Of a DNA stretch of 38,152 bases, positions 8,584 through 16,806 are shown in pieces (position 1 is the stretch's first letter; each line of letters begins with the position of its first letter). Below the pieces are notes generated by a model, which was not told where the DNA came from, did not search any database, and worked only from the letters and a program-made list of their open reading frames with translations. The translations under genes were made by a program, and so were the position numbers. The stretch comes from Citrobacter sp. Awk 4 (GTDB lineage Bacteria > Pseudomonadota > Gammaproteobacteria > Enterobacterales > Enterobacteriaceae), in NCBI RefSeq assembly GCF_028069725.1, contig NZ_JANEWG010000042.1:1-38152 (forward strand), given 5' to 3'.

Positions 8584-8890
8584 AAAAATATAACGCTCTG
8601 GTGAATAACTTGAGGGTAATTATCCCGTTCGTATTTCGTCTGGCGAGAAGATATTTGTTTAATTTTAAATTATGTCCGCAGAATATTTAAAATTAAACAA
8701 GTTGTGTTGTGATAAATAACGGAGTAAGTGATAACCTGATTTTCAGTTATCTACACTACGACATAAGCGTTGAACGTTGTCGAAAATATTTAATGTTATT
8801 GAGTTGTTTACTCTTTGGCGCGTTACGGCGCGTTTAGTAATCTCCACTTAAATATTTGCCTGGCAACAATACGCTGGCAAAGAGGCAATT
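8584..8890. promoter_or_regulatory. Divergent AT-rich control region upstream of sulfatase 2
   Basis: This 307-base gap has no gene. It holds a perfect 16-bp inverted repeat (8,655-8,670 / 8,685-8,700, arm TTGTTTAATTTTAAAT, 14-base spacer). A second near-perfect palindrome lies at 8,730-8,751 (GATAA-C-CTGA-TTT-TCAG-TTATC). Both look like operator or cruciform sites for the divergent lipoprotein and sulfatase genes. A ribosome site (AAGAGG) precedes ATG 8,891. Confidence 0.5.
8655..8700. repeat. Perfect 16-bp inverted repeat
   Basis: The arms at 8,655-8,670 and 8,685-8,700 are exact reverse complements separated by 14 bases. They are AT-rich and there is no T-tail. They lie in the divergent promoter region rather than after a gene, so an operator is more likely than a terminator. 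Confidence 0.85.
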
Positions 8891-10873
8891 ATGAAACTGA
8901 ATAAAATTGTTGGTTATATGGCGATGGCAGGGGTGTTATCGACGTCAGTTATCGCATCACCCGTAATGGCAAATGACGCGCCGAAGGAGGCCACGTCGTC
9001 CACGAAAGCCGCGAATGAAGCGCTTTATCGCCAACTGCCATTTTCCGATAACACTGACTTCGCGAATGCGCATAAAGGGTTTATCGCACCGTTGCCTCAG
9101 GATGTGATCAAAGGTGAGAAAGGCAATGTTGTCTGGAATCCGCAGCAATATGCCTTTATTAAAGAAGGGCAAAAAGCGCCTGATACCGTTAATCCAAGCC
9201 TCTGGCGTCAGTCTCAGTTGATTAATATCAGCGGCCTGTTCGAAGTGACCGACGGGGTATATCAGATCCGTAATCTGGATCTGTCAAATATGACCATCAT
9301 CGAAGGGAAAGAGGGGATTACCGTGGTTGATCCGCTGGTTTCCGCAGAAACCGCAAAGGTCGGTATCGATCTCTATTACAAAAACCGTGGCAAGAGACCG
9401 GTGGTGGCGGTGATTTATACCCATAGCCACGTTGACCACTATGGCGGCGTGCGCGGCGTGGTGGATGAAGCCGATGTGAAGTCCGGTAAAGTGAAAGTGT
9501 ATGCGCCTGCTGGCTTTATGAAAGAGGCGGTTTCAGAGAACATTATGGCCGGTAATGTGATGAGCCGTCGTGCCAGCTACATGTACGGCAATTTATTGAA
9601 ATCAAATGAAAAAGGACAGGTCGGCGCGGGGCTGGGGACCACCACCTCTGCCGGTACGGTGACGCTGATTGAACCGACCAACATCATTGAGAAAGACGGC
9701 CAGAAAGAGGTCATTGATGGCCTGACCTATGACTTTATGATGGCGCCAGGCTCTGAAGCGCCTTCTGAAATGCTGTGGTATGTCGAAGAGAAGCAAATGA
9801 TTGAAGCTGCCGAGGATGTGACCCATACCCTGCACAATACGTATTCACTTCGCGGCGCGAAAATCCGCGATCCGCTGGCCTGGTCGAAATACATTAATGC
9901 CGCCATTGAACGCTGGGGGGATAAAGCGCAGATCATTATGGCGCAACACCACTGGCCGACGTGGGGCAACGAGAATGTCGTTAAATTGATGAAAAGCCAG
10001 CGCGATATGTATCGTTACATCAACGACCAGACGCTGCGTATGGCCAATAAAGGGCTGACCCGCGATGAGATTGCCGCCAACTTTAAACTGCCGGACGGGC
10101 TGGCGAACTCCTGGGCGAGTCGCGGCTATTACGGCTCGGTCAGCCATGATGTGAAAGCCACCTATGTGCTCTATCTCGGCTGGTTTAACGGTAATCCGGC
10201 ATCGCTGGATGAACTCCCTCCCGTTGAGGCGGCGAAGAAATATGTTGATTACATGGGGGGACCGGATCAGATCCTGAAGAAGGCCAAAGAGGATTACACG
10301 CAGGGGAATTATCGCTGGGTGGCGCAGGTGGTGAGCAATGTGGTGTTTGCCGACCCGCAGAATGCCACAGCGCGTAATCTGGAAGCGGATGCGCTGGAGC
10401 AACTGGGCTATCAGGCAGAATCCGGCCCGTGGCGTAACTTCTACCTGACCGGCGCGCAGGAGTTGCGTAATGGCGTGGTGAAAGGCCCGACCCCGAACAC
10501 CGCCAGCCCGGATACCGTGCGCGCCATGAGCCCGGAAATGTTCTTTGATTATCTTGGCGTGCATCTCAACGGTGAAAAAGCGGCGAATGCAAAAGCGGTT
10601 TTCAATGTTGATTTGGGTAAGGACGGCGGTACCTACAAACTGGAGCTTGAGAACGGTGTGCTGAACCATACCGCCAATGAGCAGTCCAGTCATGCTGATG
10701 CGACAATTACCCTCAATCGCGCCACGCTGAATAAAATTATCCTGAAAGAGGAGACGCTGAAACAGGCGCAGGATAACGGTAGTGTGACGATTACCGGTAA
10801 TGCGGCGAAGTTTGACGAAATGCTGAGTTTTATGGATACGTTCGACTTCTGGTTTAATATCGTGACTCCCTGA
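8891..10873 (+). CDS. Periplasmic alkyl/aryl-sulfatase, YjcS/SdsA1 family (copy 2)
   Basis: This 660-residue enzyme is a close paralogue of the product at 1,013-3,001 and should also hydrolyse alkyl sulfates in the periplasm. The signal peptide ends near residue 28 (VMA|N). The zinc motif HSHVDH is at 178-183. EDVTHTLHNTY, MAQHHWPTWGN, the dimerisation domain and the SCP2-like tail are all intact. The two copies differ mainly in the signal peptide and in scattered residues; by eye they are well above 80% identical from about residue 50 on. At DNA level they share perfect tracts of 47 bp (9,194-9,240) and 101 bp (10,418-10,518). The upstream regions of the copies do not match, so they may be regulated differently. 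A strong terminator follows, and a FadL-like channel gene comes next on the same strand. Confidence 0.94.
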   Translation: MKLNKIVGYMAMAGVLSTSVIASPVMANDAPKEATSSTKAANEALYRQLPFSDNTDFANAHKGFIAPLPQDVIKGEKGNVVWNPQQYAFIKEGQKAPDTVNPSLWRQSQLINISGLFEVTDGVYQIRNLDLSNMTIIEGKEGITVVDPLVSAETAKVGIDLYYKNRGKRPVVAVIYTHSHVDHYGGVRGVVDEADVKSGKVKVYAPAGFMKEAVSENIMAGNVMSRRASYMYGNLLKSNEKGQVGAGLGTTTSAGTVTLIEPTNIIEKDGQKEVIDGLTYDFMMAPGSEAPSEMLWYVEEKQMIEAAEDVTHTLHNTYSLRGAKIRDPLAWSKYINAAIERWGDKAQIIMAQHHWPTWGNENVVKLMKSQRDMYRYINDQTLRMANKGLTRDEIAANFKLPDGLANSWASRGYYGSVSHDVKATYVLYLGWFNGNPASLDELPPVEAAKKYVDYMGGPDQILKKAKEDYTQGNYRWVAQVVSNVVFADPQNATARNLEADALEQLGYQAESGPWRNFYLTGAQELRNGVVKGPTPNTASPDTVRAMSPEMFFDYLGVHLNGEKAANAKAVFNVDLGKDGGTYKLELENGVLNHTANEQSSHADATITLNRATLNKIILKEETLKQAQDNGSVTITGNAAKFDEMLSFMDTFDFWFNIVTP

Positions 10874-10880
10874 CTGACGC

Positions 10881-10921
10881 GCCCAAAACGGCTTTGGCTG
10901 TTTTGGGCATCATCGTTTTTT
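10881..10921 (+). terminator. Rho-independent terminator after sulfatase 2
   Basis: A 12-bp stem (10,881-10,892 with 10,897-10,908; GCCCAAAAC core, one wobble pair) has the 4-base loop TTTG. A run of six T ends at 10,921. It begins 8 bases after the stop codon. Confidence 0.85.
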
Positions 10922-11035
10922 GAAATCAGGACTATTCTATGAATGGGATAAATACGTTTCTCGTCGTTCTCTTTTCCCATCGTGCTTTTTCTGGTGAATA
11001 AAATAAACAATGATAATAATTTCAGCGGGTAATCA

Positions 11036-12220
11036 ATGAAAAAAATAACTCTGGTGTGTACCGGTTTACTCTTTTCTTCACTTTCCCATGCCAGCGCGTT
11101 GTATTTTTACGAAATTGGGACTGAAGATACGGCGCTGGCAGGGGCAGGACAGGCGGCCAGGGCACAAGATGCCTCGACCATTGTCACCAATCCGGCGGGC
11201 ATGACCCGTTTACCTGATCATATGTTTACCGGGGGATTGCAGGTAATGGATGGTGATATTCCTTATCACCTCGATGATTCCCGCAAAGAAAGTCCGGGTA
11301 ATGTGATGAATATTTTTCCGGGAGCCAGTGCCTTTTATTCTCAAAAAATCAACGACAGGCTCTACGGCGGAATTGGGTTATACGGAAACTATGGGCTGGG
11401 AATTGATTTTGGCGATTGGGCGGGCGATCGTTTGATCAAAAAGAGCACTATGGTGGCAATGACGTTAAGCCCTTCCCTGGCCTATAAATTAAATGATCGG
11501 CTGTCGATTGGCGCGTCTGCTAATGTGAACTATGGCTATTTATCATTAACCCGTAATGTTAATGGTGATGATGAAAAAGAGAATGATCATGACTGGGCGA
11601 TGAGTTATCGCCTCGGGTTATTGATGGCGCTGACGGACAGTACGCGGGCGGGCATCACCTGGACCAGCAAAACCGATTATGACTTTAATATTGACGGTAA
11701 AGCCCGCTTCCCAAATTTGCCCAATGTTGAATACGATCTGCCTATATCGGCGCAGGTCCGGGCGCCGCAGCAGATTATGTTGAGTCTGGTGCATGACATT
11801 AATAAGCAGTGGTCCGTGATGGGTGATCTTGGCTGGCAAGACTGGAGCCAGTTCGGTAGCCCGCAGGTGACGATTGCCGGGCAAGAGAGCAACCAGCAGA
11901 ACCGCCTGAAAGACTCCTGGCATACGGCGTTAGGCGTCCAGTTCCGCCCAACCGAACAGTGGCGGTTGAATGCAGGCGTTGCATTCGACAGCACGGTCTA
12001 TCAGTCGCAAAGCGATGTGGCGCTGTCATTACCTACCGGTGATGAATGGCGATTTGCCACTGGCGCGCAGTATCAAATTACCCCCGCGAGCAATGTAGGA
12101 TTTGCCGTGTCGTATCTGCATATGCAATCGTCAAAAGTGAAATCACCAGAGGCGTTTTCCGGGAGTTATGACCATCCCTACCTCTGGTTTGCGAGCGTCA
12201 ACTATAGCTATCAGTTCTGA
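11036..12220 (+). CDS. FadL-like outer-membrane channel for hydrophobic substrates
   Basis: This 394-residue outer-membrane barrel belongs to the OMPP1/FadL/TodX family, which moves long-chain fatty acids and other hydrophobic molecules across the outer membrane by lateral diffusion. The signal peptide ends at about residue 19-21. The mature N-terminus carries the hatch domain with AGAGQAARAQDASTIVTNPAGMTRLP, and the family NPA motif is at 52-54. The rest is repeated amphipathic strands ending in LWFASVNYSYQF, with a terminal phenylalanine as usual for outer-membrane proteins. It is shorter than E. coli FadL (about 446 residues), so it is a paralogue, not fadL itself. Lying directly after an alkylsulfatase gene, though behind a terminator, it is a good candidate for import of alkyl sulfates or export of the alcohol product. 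That link is inference. Confidence 0.9.
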   Translation: MKKITLVCTGLLFSSLSHASALYFYEIGTEDTALAGAGQAARAQDASTIVTNPAGMTRLPDHMFTGGLQVMDGDIPYHLDDSRKESPGNVMNIFPGASAFYSQKINDRLYGGIGLYGNYGLGIDFGDWAGDRLIKKSTMVAMTLSPSLAYKLNDRLSIGASANVNYGYLSLTRNVNGDDEKENDHDWAMSYRLGLLMALTDSTRAGITWTSKTDYDFNIDGKARFPNLPNVEYDLPISAQVRAPQQIMLSLVHDINKQWSVMGDLGWQDWSQFGSPQVTIAGQESNQQNRLKDSWHTALGVQFRPTEQWRLNAGVAFDSTVYQSQSDVALSLPTGDEWRFATGAQYQITPASNVGFAVSYLHMQSSKVKSPEAFSGSYDHPYLWFASVNYSYQF

Positions 12221-12228
12221 GTGGGGAG

Positions 12229-12259
12229 AGGCGTAAGGCATCACCGGTGCGTTACGCCT
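12229..12259. terminator. Inverted repeat between the FadL-like gene and yahN
   Basis: An 8-bp stem (AGGCGTAA 12,229-12,236 with TTACGCCT 12,252-12,259) spans the 3' ends of two convergent genes; its right arm lies inside the last codons of yahN. There is no T-run, so it may be a REP-type hairpin or a Rho-dependent end rather than an intrinsic terminator. Confidence 0.4.
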
Positions 12260-12888
12260 TCGTAAATGAGTTTCAGGGCGAAAACGCCAATAATGGCGCC
12301 GATAACGCGACTGGCGACGCGATTGACCCGCGCATAACCGCGACGAACCGCCGGCAGGGAAAAAGCCTGACTGAGGAAAATTCGCCAGATAACAGAGGAG
12401 AGCACGATGCCTGCCCAGGCCATCAGCCTGGCCCATGTCGGTGTCTCTGCGCTCAGCGTTACGGAAAAAATACTGATAAAAAACAGTACGGTTTGTGGGT
12501 TCGAGAGATCGGTAATCAGCCCGCGGCGAAAAAACACATACCACGGAGCGGTAATCGGTTGCTGAAGTGTAGGCATCTGCGGTGTCGCCTGCTGGCGAAT
12601 ACTGTTCAATGCAAACCACAACAGGTAGGCTCCGCCGACGATTTTGATAATCGAAAATATCCCCTCGCATTGGGTAATCAAGGTTGCCATGCCGAACAGC
12701 CCGAGACCGGAGTAAAACGCATCTCCCAACGCCACGCCCAGACCGGTCAATACACCCGCCCGCCGACCTGATGCCAGGCTGGTTTGCACCACCACAAAAA
12801 GGTTAGCGCCGGGGTTAAAAAACGTTAAAACGAACAGGCTAACGGTGAGCACAACGGCGTGGAGGGGTTCCATAGACAACGCATCCAT
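12241..12888 (-). CDS. yahN: YahN, LysE/RhtB-family amino-acid exporter
   Basis: This 215-residue inner-membrane protein of the LysE/RhtB exporter family has about six hydrophobic segments. Conserved family features include FFNPGANLFVVVQTSLASGRRAG near the N-terminus, GVALGDAFYSGLGLFGMATL, GGAYLLWFA and the second-half signature LITDLSNPQTVLFFISIFS. The sequence closely follows what I recall of E. coli YahN. The position, next to yahO and prpR, is that of yahN in E. coli. Such proteins export amino acids or their derivatives using the proton gradient; the substrate of YahN is not well defined. Met6 (12,873) is an alternative start. No strong ribosome site is visible for either. Confidence 0.92.
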   Translation of the reverse strand: MDALSMEPLHAVVLTVSLFVLTFFNPGANLFVVVQTSLASGRRAGVLTGLGVALGDAFYSGLGLFGMATLITQCEGIFSIIKIVGGAYLLWFALNSIRQQATPQMPTLQQPITAPWYVFFRRGLITDLSNPQTVLFFISIFSVTLSAETPTWARLMAWAGIVLSSVIWRIFLSQAFSLPAVRRGYARVNRVASRVIGAIIGVFALKLIYEGVTHR

Positions 12889-13652
12889 ATTATTGATGAT
12901 TTAATTTTATCTTATTGATTGCAAAAGTGTATGAATGAGAGAGAGATCACAAACAGGTGAGCTCAATTATGAGAAGGGAGCTGTGGCACTGCTCACAAAA
13001 TGAAAAAAAGTCAACATCTCTATTCGGTTTCAATAATAATAAATACGATGTAAGAAATAGCGTTTGTTCAATGTGTCGATAAATAGATAATGGCGGCTAA
13101 TTAATTTTTGTCTCGATTGTATTGTAAATTCAATGCTTCAGGTGTTGGTGGTCTTTGGAATTGTTCAGCAGCGCTTATTAATGGTTAGGGTTAAATAGAT
13201 GTGTGCTTATTCTTTTTGTCTATTTAATGATAGCGTGAAATTCTATGGTTAATACAATTGTGAGTATTAATGACCTTGTCCTGGTAATAATTAAAGCACG
13301 AATATAAACTGGTTCGCCTCATCTTTAAAAGAATGAAAAAATAGACTGCAATGGTAGGGTTATTCTGAATAGAGATGTTGCCTGATGGCCATCTTTGAGG
13401 ATGCACAAGACGACATTTGTTTCAACATACTGTGAACATTTCTGATTCGGGTATTTTATCAGGCGAACTGGCAGCGCGGTGCATCCAGACTGGTGTTGGG
13501 GCAGATGGCGTTGCTATTGTTTCCACGCAAAATCATTTTATTCTGCTTTCCGCTATGGATTTTTTTTGCAACATGAACTACTTATTAACCATCCTTAAAG
13601 GGTGTTGTAACATGTACTTATGATAGCGTAATAACAAAAATGGGAGTTTTAT
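12889..13652. other. 764-base AT-rich spacer between yahN and yahO
   Basis: No supported gene. The first 500 bases are very AT-rich and divergent in character, and must include the yahN promoter. A short GC-richer island at about 13,440-13,530 reads as a plausible peptide stretch (SGELAARCIQTGVGADGVAIVS) but has only a TTG start and no conserved family. It may be a gene remnant. The last 90 bases hold the yahO promoter. Two similar sequences, AACATGAACT (13,570-13,579) and AACATGTACT (13,609-13,618), lie just before it. Confidence 0.4.
13595..13624 (+). promoter_or_regulatory. Possible yahO promoter
   Basis: TTAAAG (13,595-13,600) and TATGAT (13,619-13,624) are separated by 18 bases and end 28 bases before the yahO ATG. 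The -10 box is good and the -35 weak, which would suit an activated or stress-sigma promoter. This is a prediction from spacing only. Confidence 0.35.
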
Positions 13653-13928
13653 ATGAAGACTGGATATAAAGTATTAGTTGGGGCGTTGGCTTTAGTGGTT
13701 TCAAATGCGTTTGCCGCAGAGTTAATGATGAAAGTTGATTTTGATAAAGTGGAATCACAGTACACCAAAATTGGCACTATTTCGACAAGCAATGAAATGT
13801 CTGCTTCTGATGCGAAGGCAGATCTGCTGAAGAAAGCAGATGAAAAAGGCGCCGATGTTGTCGTACTCACCTCTGGTCAGACCGATAATAAAATCCACGG
13901 CACCGCTAATATTTATAAAAAGAAATAA
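13653..13928 (+). CDS. yahO: YahO, periplasmic DUF1471 family protein
   Basis: This 91-residue secreted protein of the YhcN/BhsA/McbA (DUF1471) family matches E. coli YahO almost throughout, including length. The signal peptide covers about residues 1-21 (VVSNAFA|A). The mature part is the compact family fold with [23 protein letters not shown], a lysine-rich helix, and the conserved [25 protein letters not shown] tail. Relatives are linked to stress, biofilm and acid or peroxide responses; the exact role of YahO is unknown. The start is preceded by GGGAG at a good distance. Its place between yahN and prpR is the same as in E. coli. A strong bidirectional terminator separates it from prpR. 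Confidence 0.95.
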   Translation: MKTGYKVLVGALALVVSNAFAAELMMKVDFDKVESQYTKIGTISTSNEMSASDAKADLLKKADEKGADVVVLTSGQTDNKIHGTANIYKKK

Positions 13929-13948
13929 CGCGCTTCTCTGGAATGATA

Positions 13949-13982
13949 TAACCCGCCAGTCTCACTGGCGGGTTATTCTTTT
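13949..13982. terminator. Bidirectional terminator yahO/prpR
   Basis: A perfect 12-bp stem (TAACCCGCCAGT 13,949-13,960 with 13,964-13,975) has a 3-base CTC loop, followed by TTCTTTT on the plus strand. The right arm includes the prpR stop codon. Confidence 0.88.
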
Positions 13983-15568
13983 AATCGCCGCCAGAATGTT
14001 GTTCTGCTAATACCCAGATACCGCGCGGCTGCGGTTTTATCCCCGTTAAATTGTGCAAGAACCTGCTGAGCGGTGAGTGATGCAGGGGGAAGAGCCTCTT
14101 CGTCTGTGGTAGTCAATTCCGGTAACAGGTGCTGTAGAAAATGTGCATTGAGCGCAGGTTGCGGCTCAACGCTTAAGAAAAGCGCCAGACGTTCCATCAT
14201 ATTGCGCAATTCACGAATATTGCCTGGCCAGCCATAACGCAGCAGAATCGCCTGGCTTTGCTGTAAACCTTCGCGTACCGATTCGCTAAACGGCGCCTCT
14301 AATGCCGCCAGCGACTGTTTCAAAAATCCTTCCGCCAGCGGCACAATGTCGGGCTGACGTTCGCGCAGTGCGGGCAGCGTCAGGCGCAAGATGCTGAGAC
14401 GATAAAACAGATCGGTACGAAATTGTCCCTGTTTCATCTGCTGTTCCAGATTGCAGTGGGTAGCGCTAATCACCCGCACATCCACCGGAATAGGCTGGTG
14501 CCCGCCGACGCGCGTGACCTCTTTTTCTTCCAGCACGCGCAAGAGTCGGGTTTGTAGCGGCAGGGGCATCTCGCCTATCTCATCCAGAAACAGCGTCCCG
14601 CCGTGGGCTATCTCAAACAGTCCGGCACGTCCACCGCGCCGTGAACCGGTAAATGCCCCCTCTTCGTAACCAAACAACTCCGCTTCGAGTAAGGATTCGG
14701 CAATCGCCCCGCAGTTGACGGCGACAAAAGGCGGGGAGCGCCTGCCGCTGCGACTACCCTGGCGGGTGAAATATTCGCGATGAATAGCCTGGGCTGCCAG
14801 CTCTTTTCCGGTGCCCGTTTCCCCCTGAATCAGGACCGGCGCGCGGGAACGGGCGTAGAGTATAATCGTGTGGCGAACTTGCTCCATTTGCAGCGAATGA
14901 CCGTGCATATCGCCCAATTCATAACGGGTGCGTAACCCGTTTTCAGAGGCGTACGGACGGTGTTGTCGCCGCGTCAGGCGGGTCATATCCAGCGCATCGC
15001 TAAAGGCCTGACGCACGGTGGCTGCCGAATAAATAAAGATACCCGTCATGCCTGCTTCTTCTGCCAGATCGGTGATCAGCCCCGCGCCGACCACGGCTTC
15101 AGTGCCGTTTGCCTTCAGTTCATTAATTTGCCCGCGCGCGTCTTCTTCGGTGATATAGCTGCGTTGATCGAGGCGCAGCTTAAAGGTTTTTTGGAACGCC
15201 ATCAGGGCTGGCAGCGTCTCCTGATAGGTCACCACGCCGATGGAAGAGGTCAGCTTGCCTGCTTTCGCCAGCGCCTGTAAGACGTCAAAACCGCTGGGTT
15301 TAATCAGGATCACGGGAATGGACAGACGACTTTTCAAATACGCCCCGTTCGATCCCGCAGCGATAATCGCATCACAGCGTTCGCTGGCCAGCTTTTTGCG
15401 GATATAGGTCACGGCTTTCTCAAAGCCGAGCTGGATAGGAGTGATGGTCGCCTGGTGATCGAACTCGAGACTGATATCGCGAAACAGCTCGAATAGCCGT
15501 GTCACCGAGACCGTCCAGATAACCGGCTTATCATCATTGACCCGCGGTGGAAGGTGCGTATCCGTCAT
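13973..15568 (-). CDS. prpR: PrpR, sigma-54-dependent activator of propionate genes
   Basis: This 531-residue activator turns on prpBCDE when it binds 2-methylcitrate. It has three parts. The N-terminal PrpR sensor domain (about 10-190) contains [27 protein letters not shown]-type sequence. The AAA+ domain has Walker A GETGTGKE at 249-256 and the sigma-54 contact loop GAFTGS at 304-309. The C-terminal Fis-type helix-turn-helix ends in [23 protein letters not shown] chose ATG 15,568 because [18 protein letters not shown] aligns with the start of E. coli PrpR (528 residues). The frame is open to 15,619, but that extension would overlap the palindromic regulator sites. The gene is divergent from prpB. 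Confidence 0.96.
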   Translation of the reverse strand: MTDTHLPPRVNDDKPVIWTVSVTRLFELFRDISLEFDHQATITPIQLGFEKAVTYIRKKLASERCDAIIAAGSNGAYLKSRLSIPVILIKPSGFDVLQALAKAGKLTSSIGVVTYQETLPALMAFQKTFKLRLDQRSYITEEDARGQINELKANGTEAVVGAGLITDLAEEAGMTGIFIYSAATVRQAFSDALDMTRLTRRQHRPYASENGLRTRYELGDMHGHSLQMEQVRHTIILYARSRAPVLIQGETGTGKELAAQAIHREYFTRQGSRSGRRSPPFVAVNCGAIAESLLEAELFGYEEGAFTGSRRGGRAGLFEIAHGGTLFLDEIGEMPLPLQTRLLRVLEEKEVTRVGGHQPIPVDVRVISATHCNLEQQMKQGQFRTDLFYRLSILRLTLPALRERQPDIVPLAEGFLKQSLAALEAPFSESVREGLQQSQAILLRYGWPGNIRELRNMMERLALFLSVEPQPALNAHFLQHLLPELTTTDEEALPPASLTAQQVLAQFNGDKTAAARYLGISRTTFWRRLKE

Positions 15569-15611
15569 AGTCGCCCGAAAAAATAATGGAACAGAGTATT
15601 GGGTGTAGTCT

Positions 15612-15659
15612 TGTTTCATAAATGTTGCAATGAAACAGCGGTATGCGTTTCATGAAACG
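15612..15659. promoter_or_regulatory. prpR: Putative PrpR upstream activating sites
   Basis: Two inverted repeats built on the same half-site lie here: TGTTTCAT (15,612-15,619) with ATGAAACA (15,630-15,637), and the perfect 14-bp palindrome CGTTTCATGAAACG (15,646-15,659). They are about 100-150 bases upstream of the -24/-12 promoter, the normal place for a sigma-54 activator's enhancer. PrpR binding is inferred from position. Confidence 0.7.
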
Positions 15660-15757
15660 TTAACTGGCACGCACTTTTTCACTCCAAATATCAGGAAAAT
15701 ATATAATTAATTGTTTTTAAACGAATTTAAATAAAGTGATTGTCCTCGTGCCTGCGT

Positions 15758-15772
15758 TGGCATAGCCCTTGC
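15758..15772 (+). promoter_or_regulatory. prpB: Sigma-54 promoter of prpBCDE
   Basis: TGGCAT-N5-TTGC at 15,758-15,772 matches the -24/-12 consensus, including the invariant GG and GC with correct spacing. It lies 48 bases before the prpB ATG. prpBCDE is known to be sigma-54 dependent in Salmonella and E. coli. Confidence 0.85.
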
Positions 15773-15820
15773 TTTATGTGAATCAACTAAGGCAACAAGT
15801 TGATAACAAAAGGACGGGAT

Positions 15821-16708
15821 ATGTCTCTACATTCTCCGGGGCAGGCGTTTCGCGCCGCGCTCAGCAAAGAAAATCCATTGCAGATTGTTGGCACCATCAA
15901 TGCGAATCACGCTCTTCTGGCCCAGCGCGCTGGATACCAGGCGATTTATCTCTCTGGCGGCGGTGTGGCGGCGGGTTCACTGGGATTGCCGGATCTGGGG
16001 ATCTCCACGCTGGATGATGTGCTGACCGACATTCGCCGTATCACCGACGTTTGCCCACTGCCGCTGCTGGTGGATGCCGATATCGGTTTTGGCTCCTCAG
16101 CGTTCAGCGTTGCGCGTACGGTGAAATCGATTTCCAAAGCCGGAGCCGCTGCGCTGCATATTGAAGATCAGGTGGGTGCCAAGCGCTGTGGTCATCGCCC
16201 TAATAAAGCCATTGTCTCGAAAGAGGAGATGGTGGACAGGATCCGGGCGGCGGTCGATGCCCGCACCGATCCCAATTTTGTGATTATGGCGCGTACCGAT
16301 GCGCTGGCGGTAGAAGGGCTGGAGGCGGCTATCGAACGCGCTCAGGCCTATGTGGAAGCCGGGGCTGATATGTTGTTCCCGGAAGCGATCACCGAGCTTT
16401 CAATGTATCGCCAGTTTGCCGATGCGGTCCAGGTACCCATTCTTGCCAATATCACCGAGTTTGGCGCCACGCCGCTGTTCACCACCGATGAACTGCGCAG
16501 CGCCAATGTCGCGATGGCGCTCTATCCGTTGTCTGCGTTTCGCGCAATGAACCGCGCCGCTGAGCGCGTCTATAACGTGCTGCGCCAGGAAGGAACGCAA
16601 AAGAACGTTATCGACATTATGCAAACGCGTAACGAACTCTACGAGAGCATCAACTATTACCAGTACGAAGAGAAACTCGACGCGTTGTTCGCCAAACGTA
16701 ATCCGTAG
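15821..16708 (+). CDS. prpB: PrpB, 2-methylisocitrate lyase
   Basis: This enzyme cleaves (2S,3R)-2-methylisocitrate to pyruvate and succinate, the last step of the methylcitrate cycle in the cytoplasm. It is 295 residues long, against 296 in E. coli, and nearly identical to it. It has the isocitrate-lyase/PEP-mutase TIM barrel with the catalytic KRCGH loop at 121-125 (Cys123) and the metal-binding DADIGFG segment at 85-91. ATG 15,821 is preceded by AGGACGGG and gives MSLHSPG, the known start. The frame extends 7 codons further upstream without support. It is the first gene of prpBCDE, transcribed from the sigma-54 promoter. A REP-type hairpin follows before prpC. Confidence 0.98.
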   Translation: MSLHSPGQAFRAALSKENPLQIVGTINANHALLAQRAGYQAIYLSGGGVAAGSLGLPDLGISTLDDVLTDIRRITDVCPLPLLVDADIGFGSSAFSVARTVKSISKAGAAALHIEDQVGAKRCGHRPNKAIVSKEEMVDRIRAAVDARTDPNFVIMARTDALAVEGLEAAIERAQAYVEAGADMLFPEAITELSMYRQFADAVQVPILANITEFGATPLFTTDELRSANVAMALYPLSAFRAMNRAAERVYNVLRQEGTQKNVIDIMQTRNELYESINYYQYEEKLDALFAKRNP

Positions 16709-16759
16709 GCCTGATAAGGCGCAGTCGCCATCAGGGATGGCACTGCGTTAATCCGGCCC
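16707..16759. repeat. REP-type hairpin between prpB and prpC
   Basis: The sequence just after the prpB stop contains CCTGATAAGGCG (16,710-16,721) pairing with CGCCATCAGG (16,726-16,735), plus trailing REP-like bases up to ATCCGGCCC. It resembles enterobacterial REP/PU elements. It may stabilise the prpB message relative to prpCDE. Confidence 0.65.
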
Positions 16760-16806
16760 GCACGATGAATTTGTACCTTACACATTAAAAAAATGACGAG
16801 GACACT

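Noticed and set aside
9845-10693. 282-codon minus-strand frame opposite sulfatase 2
   Set aside because: It is fully covered by the sulfatase coding frame. A similar mirror frame exists opposite copy 1, as expected from shared codon bias.
13224-13623. Two 60-68 codon frames in the yahN-yahO spacer
   Set aside because: They begin with GTG or TTG without ribosome sites and show AT-rich, non-protein-like composition over most of their length.
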